A DNA stretch of 36,380 nucleotides, taken from assembly GCA_029213195.1 (NCBI GenBank), contig JARGNI010000050.1, positions 1 to 36,380 of the forward strand. The letters run 5' to 3'. This document shows, in pieces, positions 33,087-36,380 of this stretch (position 1 is the stretch's first letter; the number at the start of each line of letters is the position of its first letter). A program made the position numbers and the translations under genes. The notes under the pieces were generated by a model, which was given only the letters and a program-made list of their open reading frames with translations, did not search any database and had not been told where the DNA came from. This stretch comes from Verrucomicrobiales bacterium (GTDB lineage Bacteria > Verrucomicrobiota > Verrucomicrobiia > Verrucomicrobiales > DEV007).

Positions 33087-34202
33087 ATGATCGCAGAAGA
33101 AATAGCCACCGAGTTTGACGTGCCCGGGCGTCTTGCCGCCCTCCAGCCCATCGGGACGGGTAACGTCAACGATACCTATCGGGTGATCCTGCGTACGACT
33201 TTCTCCGAGGAGCAATACATCCTGCAACGAATCAACCGGGTCGTCTTCAAGGATCCAGTCGCGGTCATGGCGAATATGAAAGCGGTGACCGATCATGCTC
33301 ACGCTCGGATTCGGGATGAAGCCGACGAGGCCGATCGAATCTGGCAGCTTCCGAGGGTGATCTCGGCGAAAAACGGGGATGACTTCGTGGTCGATTCGGA
33401 GGGGGAATATTGGCGCGCGCTCTCGCTCATCGCCAGCACGACGAATTACGACCGCGTCTCCGAACCTGCTCACGCCGCCGAAGCCGGAGCCGTCCTCGGG
33501 CATTTCCAGAGGATTATTTCCGATTTCCCGATCGAGGAATTGGCCGATACCCTGCCCGGGTTTCACATCACCCCCGGTTACCTGGCGCAGTATGATTCGT
33601 GTTTGAGCGGGAAGATTGCGAAGAAATGCCTCGAGTCGTCCTCCGAGGCCCGAAGACTCCACCGCTTTGTCGATTTGAGAAGAGATTTTGCCGATGTCCT
33701 CGAGTCAGCCTGCGAGCGGGGGGAGTTGTGTCATCGACCCATTCACGGGGATCCCAAGATCACGAATGTGATGATCGATACCCTCACCGGAAAAGGCACC
33801 TGTATCGTCGATCTCGATACCGTGAAACCGGGTCTGATCCACTATGATTTCGGGGATGCCGTTCGGAGTTCCTGCAATCCCGGCGGCGAGGAAACCTCGG
33901 ATCTCAGCGAGGTATTCCTCGATCTCGATCTCTTCGAAGCTCTCGTCAAAGGCTACCTCGACGAAGCACGCGCATTTCTCAGCGAGAACGATCGGAAGTA
34001 CCTCTTCGACTCGATTCGGCTGATCACCTTCGAACTCGGTTTGCGCTTTTTTGCGGACTATCTCGCGGGGGATGTCTATTTCAAAACGACCTACGAAACA
34101 CAGAATTTGAACCGGGCACGGGTTCAGTTTGCCCTCTGTGAGAGCATCGAGAAGCAGGAAGAAAAGATGCGCGAGATTCTCGCGCGGTATTGCCAAGGCT
34201 GA
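33087..34202 (+). CDS. Aminoglycoside-phosphotransferase-fold kinase, NahK-like (N-acetylhexosamine 1-kinase family)
   Basis: The 371-residue product has an ATP-binding N-lobe (IGTGNVNDTYRVI, YILQRINRVVFKDP). The catalytic loop IHGDPKITNVM has H220, D222 and N227, and the Mg2+ motif DLDTVKPG is at residues 242-249. Then LIHYDFGDAVRS resembles NahK-type anomeric kinases of GlcNAc and GalNAc, which make sugar 1-phosphates. It could provide sugar 1-phosphate for cell-wall or glycan salvage, but the sugar is not readable from sequence. It is separate from the DUF1501 operon by 103 bases. Confidence 0.85.
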   Translation: MIAEEIATEFDVPGRLAALQPIGTGNVNDTYRVILRTTFSEEQYILQRINRVVFKDPVAVMANMKAVTDHAHARIRDEADEADRIWQLPRVISAKNGDDFVVDSEGEYWRALSLIASTTNYDRVSEPAHAAEAGAVLGHFQRIISDFPIEELADTLPGFHITPGYLAQYDSCLSGKIAKKCLESSSEARRLHRFVDLRRDFADVLESACERGELCHRPIHGDPKITNVMIDTLTGKGTCIVDLDTVKPGLIHYDFGDAVRSSCNPGGEETSDLSEVFLDLDLFEALVKGYLDEARAFLSENDRKYLFDSIRLITFELGLRFFADYLAGDVYFKTTYETQNLNRARVQFALCESIEKQEEKMREILARYCQG

Positions 34203-34223
34203 GAGCTACGCAGCGACCTTCTC

Positions 34224-34245
34224 GCGAAGAGAGCTTCTTCGCTTT
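34224..34245 (+). terminator. Hairpin after the NahK-like gene
   Basis: GCGAAGA pairs with TCTTCGC around loop GAGCT, followed by TTT. It lies 22 bases after the kinase stop and touches the end of the convergent small membrane protein gene. The T tract is short, so it is a weak terminator. Confidence 0.45.
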
Positions 34246-34405
34246 ACGAAAAATATTCGCGGTTCCACTTGGCCCCATAGTGAAGGCCGATCACGCTGAA
34301 GATCATGCTCAGGAAAATCGCGACTGCGATTCCGAAAAAGTCTCCGATCCACCAGCCAATCCAACCAGCGAGACTGGAAATGATCGCGATGAAGAAAAAT
34401 CCCAT
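34244..34405 (-). CDS. Small membrane protein (53 residues)
   Basis: This short gene encodes 53 residues. Two hydrophobic stretches (FFFIAIISSLAGWIGWWIG and FGIAVAIFLSMIFSVIGL) are separated by a short turn, and a basic end (HYGAKWNREYFS) follows. It would span the membrane once or twice. A strong ribosome site (AAGGAGAAG) ends one base before the ATG at 34405, and a perfect TATAAT at 34438-34433 gives a leader of about 20 bases. No family is recognised. The expression signals make it one of the best-supported small genes here. Confidence 0.82.
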   Translation of the reverse strand: MGFFFIAIISSLAGWIGWWIGDFFGIAVAIFLSMIFSVIGLHYGAKWNREYFS

Positions 34406-34406
34406 A

Positions 34407-34438
34407 CTTCTCCTTTCAATTAAATTATGGAAATTATA
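34407..34438 (-). promoter_or_regulatory. -10 box and ribosome site of the small membrane protein gene
   Basis: On the minus strand TATAAT occupies 34438-34433, and AAGGAGAAG (34415-34407) gives a strong Shine-Dalgarno site just before ATG 34405. The -35 region (TTCCTC at a 17-base spacer) is weak. Good ribosome sites are scarce in this window, so this one stands out. Confidence 0.65.
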
Positions 34439-34713
34439 GCAAGGGTGTTAGCGAAGAGGAAGAAAAACTTTTTCCGTGGAGATCGCAAGAGCACCGGCAA
34501 GGTTTCCTGTCCTCGGTCTATTTTTCCTGGCGCGACTGTTCTGAGTGGGCAGGTGGCTGCGGCTAGGTTGTGAAGCCGAAACTACGGAGGAACAGAAGAT
34601 CGTTCATTTCGACGAGAGAGCGTTGACCAGACTGATTCCCTGAATCCTGCAGGGAAGAGGGCGCCCCATCCGGCAAAAGAAGCAGGGCTGCGAGGGAATG
34701 GGAGTTGGCAAGC
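34439..34713. other. Intergenic stretch between two minus-strand genes
   Basis: Most of this stretch shows no convincing gene. A 61-codon open frame on the minus strand (34563-34748, starting MKGKKGSSS) overlaps the end of the unknown 177-residue gene at a run of six A. It could be a frame-shifted extension of that protein or only chance. No terminator with a clear T tract is seen. Confidence 0.4.
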
Positions 34714-35247
34714 CTAGCCCCGGATGAGGATCCCTTTTTTCCCTTCACTCACTGCCACCGAATCGAAAAGAACCCGGAAGGCGTGCAGGTTTTCCGAGGA
34801 GAACGGAGAAGAGGAAAAGAAGGCGGCTCCCCTGAGCATGCCTTCGGCTGTCGCATGGTAGGCGAGCAGGGTATTGGTCGGCTCCTCGAGAACTTCATAG
34901 GTAGTGAAGTAACGACTTCGCTCCAAGTGGTTTCGCTCCCAGGATGCTCTTTCCTCCGTCTCTGCGAGAAGGGCATCACAAAAGAGTTCGGTGTAATCTG
35001 AAAGCACGCTGGAAGTGTTCTGCTGCTCTGCCGATTCGGGAAACGAAGCGAGCACATTCCGAGGCATGCGATCCCCATTTTCCAGCGAGACAGAGGCGGT
35101 GAGCCAGGAGTCGGCGCGGAGACAGTCTGCAAGGGCTTCCATGAAATCCCGAATGGGGTCCATCGGGGAATGAACCCGCTGCGCCGAAAGGTGGCTCGGA
35201 ACGGGGGACGAATAGGCAAGGGTGTCGAACAAAAAAGAATTGTTCAT
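34714..35247 (-). CDS. Protein of unknown function (177 residues)
   Basis: I do not recognise this protein. From ATG 35247 it is 177 residues, acidic and mostly helical with no signal peptide or membrane segment: residues 25-50 (MDPIRDFMEALADCLRADSW) and a later block with ELFCDALLAETEERASWERNHLER. A central part (ATAEGMLRGAAFFSSS) may be the core of a small alpha/beta domain. The frame is open for a further 89 codons upstream, but a promoter candidate at 35333-35360 lies inside that part, which favours the shorter form. It is divergent from the kinase gene. Confidence 0.65.
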   Translation of the reverse strand: MNNSFLFDTLAYSSPVPSHLSAQRVHSPMDPIRDFMEALADCLRADSWLTASVSLENGDRMPRNVLASFPESAEQQNTSSVLSDYTELFCDALLAETEERASWERNHLERSRYFTTYEVLEEPTNTLLAYHATAEGMLRGAAFFSSSPFSSENLHAFRVLFDSVAVSEGKKGILIRG

Positions 35248-35621
35248 CGTAGAATGGTCGAGAGGGCAGGTAACAAATTGAGTTGGCAGGGAAGCAAAAA
35301 ATGTGCCCTGCTCCTTTCTTACCCTTTTTGAAAGAATAGTTACTTCCGCGATCGTGTTAAAACGTAAAATTCTCTCCGAAGCAAGCAGGTGGATTTCCCA
35401 TCGGATGGTTCTTGGCGATGAGTCGGTCGAATTGCTTTGGGATCTTGATATGTGCTTGCTGAGGTGGGAAGACGTGACGGGGCGGGCTTGACATGAGACC
35501 GAGGCTTGGCTCAAATAGCATAAGAAGATTCGGGACCGCTATCCTTTGCTCTGGATTTTCCTTTTCGCCGTCAGATAAGGCTCTGTCGACGTGGGGGGGG
35601 GCGGTGTCTTCGATCATTTCC
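35248..35621. other. Divergent intergenic region upstream of the Ser/Thr kinase
   Basis: This stretch lies between the unknown minus-strand gene and the preferred kinase start. It holds a promoter candidate for the minus-strand gene, an inverted repeat GCAGGG/CCCTGC (35286-35311) around a 14-base AT-rich loop, and a run of nine G at 35593-35601. A 62-codon frame on the plus strand (35303-35491) and the upstream extension of the kinase frame look non-coding. Confidence 0.4.
35333..35360 (-). promoter_or_regulatory. Candidate promoter for the unknown 177-residue gene
   Basis: The minus strand has TTAACA (35360-35355), a 16-base spacer and TATTCT (35338-35333), matching the consensus at 5/6 and 4/6 positions. 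The start point would lie about 80 bases before ATG 35247. The inverted repeat at 35286-35311 falls in the resulting leader. Confidence 0.42.
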
Positions 35622-36344
35622 ATGGAAACACCGGCCGAAAGAGAGCGTTGCCCGAATTGCGGGATGGTGATCCCTGAACCTGCCCCCGGAGGATTGTGTC
35701 CCAAGTGTCTCCTGAGTTCCGATGATACCCCTACGGTAGCAAGTCAGGATGGGGATAGCGCCTCTTCCTGTCCGATGGGGGTCACCCTTCCTGCAGAGTC
35801 TTCTTTGGCGGGGGCTCCACCGGAACGGATCGGTCCCTACCGGATCCTCGAACCCATCGGGGAAGGGGGAATGGGACAGGTTTACGTGGCGGAGCGAAGA
35901 GAGCCGTTGAAGCAAAAGGTCGCGATCAAGATCATCAAGCCGGGGATGGACAGCCGTGAGGTGCTGGCCCGATTTGATGCCGAACGGCAGGCATTGGCCT
36001 TGATGGATCATCACAATGTCTCACGAGTGATCGATGCCGGGATGATGGAAAATGGCCGTCCTTATTTCGTGATGGAATTGGTTCGCGGCCATCCCATCAC
36101 TGAATTTTGCGATCGCAACCATCTAGCCATCGAGGATCGACTGGAGCTTTTTTACCAGGTCTGCCAGGGGATTCAACACGCCCATCAGAAAGGGGTGATT
36201 CACAGGGATATCAAGCCTTCCAATGTGATCGTGACGGTGAACAACAACGAGCCGATTCCCAAGATCATCGATTTCGGCATTGCCAAAGCGATGGGGGCCG
36301 AACTCACGAACAAGACCTACTTTACCGGTCCTACCGGGTTTTGA
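35622..36344 (+). CDS. Ser/Thr protein kinase with zinc ribbon, truncated in the activation segment
   Basis: From ATG 35622 the product is 240 residues. Residues 10-29 form a zinc ribbon (CPNCG and CPKCL pairs), and a kinase domain starts at [19 protein letters not shown] near residue 70. It keeps the ATP lysine K103, HRDIKPSN at 194-201 and DFG at 217-219. After [10 protein letters not shown] the frame reads GPTGF and stops. Related kinases continue from here with the activation segment, the GTPxYMSPEQ motif and the C-lobe, normally followed by further domains. The gene therefore looks broken by an insertion or rearrangement, or by an error near the sequence edge. As it stands it is probably inactive. 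A longer start at ATG 35493 is unlikely. Confidence 0.85.
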   Translation: METPAERERCPNCGMVIPEPAPGGLCPKCLLSSDDTPTVASQDGDSASSCPMGVTLPAESSLAGAPPERIGPYRILEPIGEGGMGQVYVAERREPLKQKVAIKIIKPGMDSREVLARFDAERQALALMDHHNVSRVIDAGMMENGRPYFVMELVRGHPITEFCDRNHLAIEDRLELFYQVCQGIQHAHQKGVIHRDIKPSNVIVTVNNNEPIPKIIDFGIAKAMGAELTNKTYFTGPTGF

Positions 36345-36380
36345 GTGGCAAAGGCGTGAGAGGCCACGTTATCCTTGGGG

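Noticed and set aside
34735-34740. Possible programmed frameshift site (six A then GGG)
   Set aside because: The codon phase does not fit a canonical A AAA AAG slippery site, and no downstream stimulatory structure is seen.
1-36380. CRISPR array, prophage, integron or defence island
   Set aside because: No regularly spaced repeats, integrase, phage structural gene or known defence gene was seen. The only sign of possible insertion is the broken kinase near the end.

Overview
The window reads as chromosomal DNA of a Verrucomicrobiota bacterium (a Planctomycetota relative is the main alternative). This is inference from gene content: a cytochrome c/DUF1549/DUF1553 protein coupled to a DUF1501 protein, a Ser/Thr kinase with an N-terminal CxxC zinc ribbon, a secreted PQQ-like beta-propeller, a stand-alone pseudopilin-like protein, small lysine-rich basic proteins, fairly high GC and few Shine-Dalgarno sites. 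Genes are tightly packed, with many 4-base start/stop overlaps. There is no CRISPR array, prophage or intact insertion sequence.

Region 1 (1-5754): a tRNA-Pro(GGG) on the minus strand, then an arginine operon argC-argJ-argB-argD-argF. ArgJ recycles the acetyl group. The last three genes overlap by 4 bases and should be translationally coupled. Region 2 (5806-9841): a TrhA/hemolysin III-type membrane protein, a KamA-type lysine 2,3-aminomutase, a divergent COG2345-type winged-helix regulator, a NUDIX-like protein and a small membrane protein. Region 3 (9948-14637): a small basic HTH protein with a strong terminator, a group III-like phosphofructokinase, an Lrp/AsnC regulator coupled to an aminotransferase (AlaR/AlaT-like), a sugar-phosphate nucleotidyltransferase and a convergent NUDIX hydrolase. 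Region 4 (14743-20821): a pseudopilin-like protein, a membrane histidine kinase and OmpR-type regulator pair, a histone-H1-like lysine/alanine-rich protein, a YacP/Rae1-type NYN nuclease, a NUDIX protein, a secreted beta-propeller protein and a SixA-type phosphatase with a perfect terminator.

Region 5 (21006-23941): a soluble phosphorelay cluster with two receiver-kinase fusions pointing at each other and a single-domain receiver between them, without any DNA-binding output. Region 6 (24006-28465): an FmdB-type zinc ribbon protein, rpsN with its terminator, a secreted protein of unknown function, a 2-hydroxyacid dehydrogenase/KdgK-type sugar kinase pair, a small HTH-like protein and an Rrf2 regulator. 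Region 7 (28560-36380): the PSCyt1/DUF1549/DUF1553 and DUF1501 pair, a NahK-like sugar kinase, a 53-residue membrane protein with a clear promoter and ribosome site, an unknown protein, and a Ser/Thr kinase that breaks off in its activation segment close to the window edge.

Most of the window is housekeeping and I see no clearly new defence or mobile system. The points most worth checking are the broken kinase end, the output-less phosphorelay cluster, the orphan KamA with its divergent regulator, the small basic or HTH proteins, and the small membrane protein.
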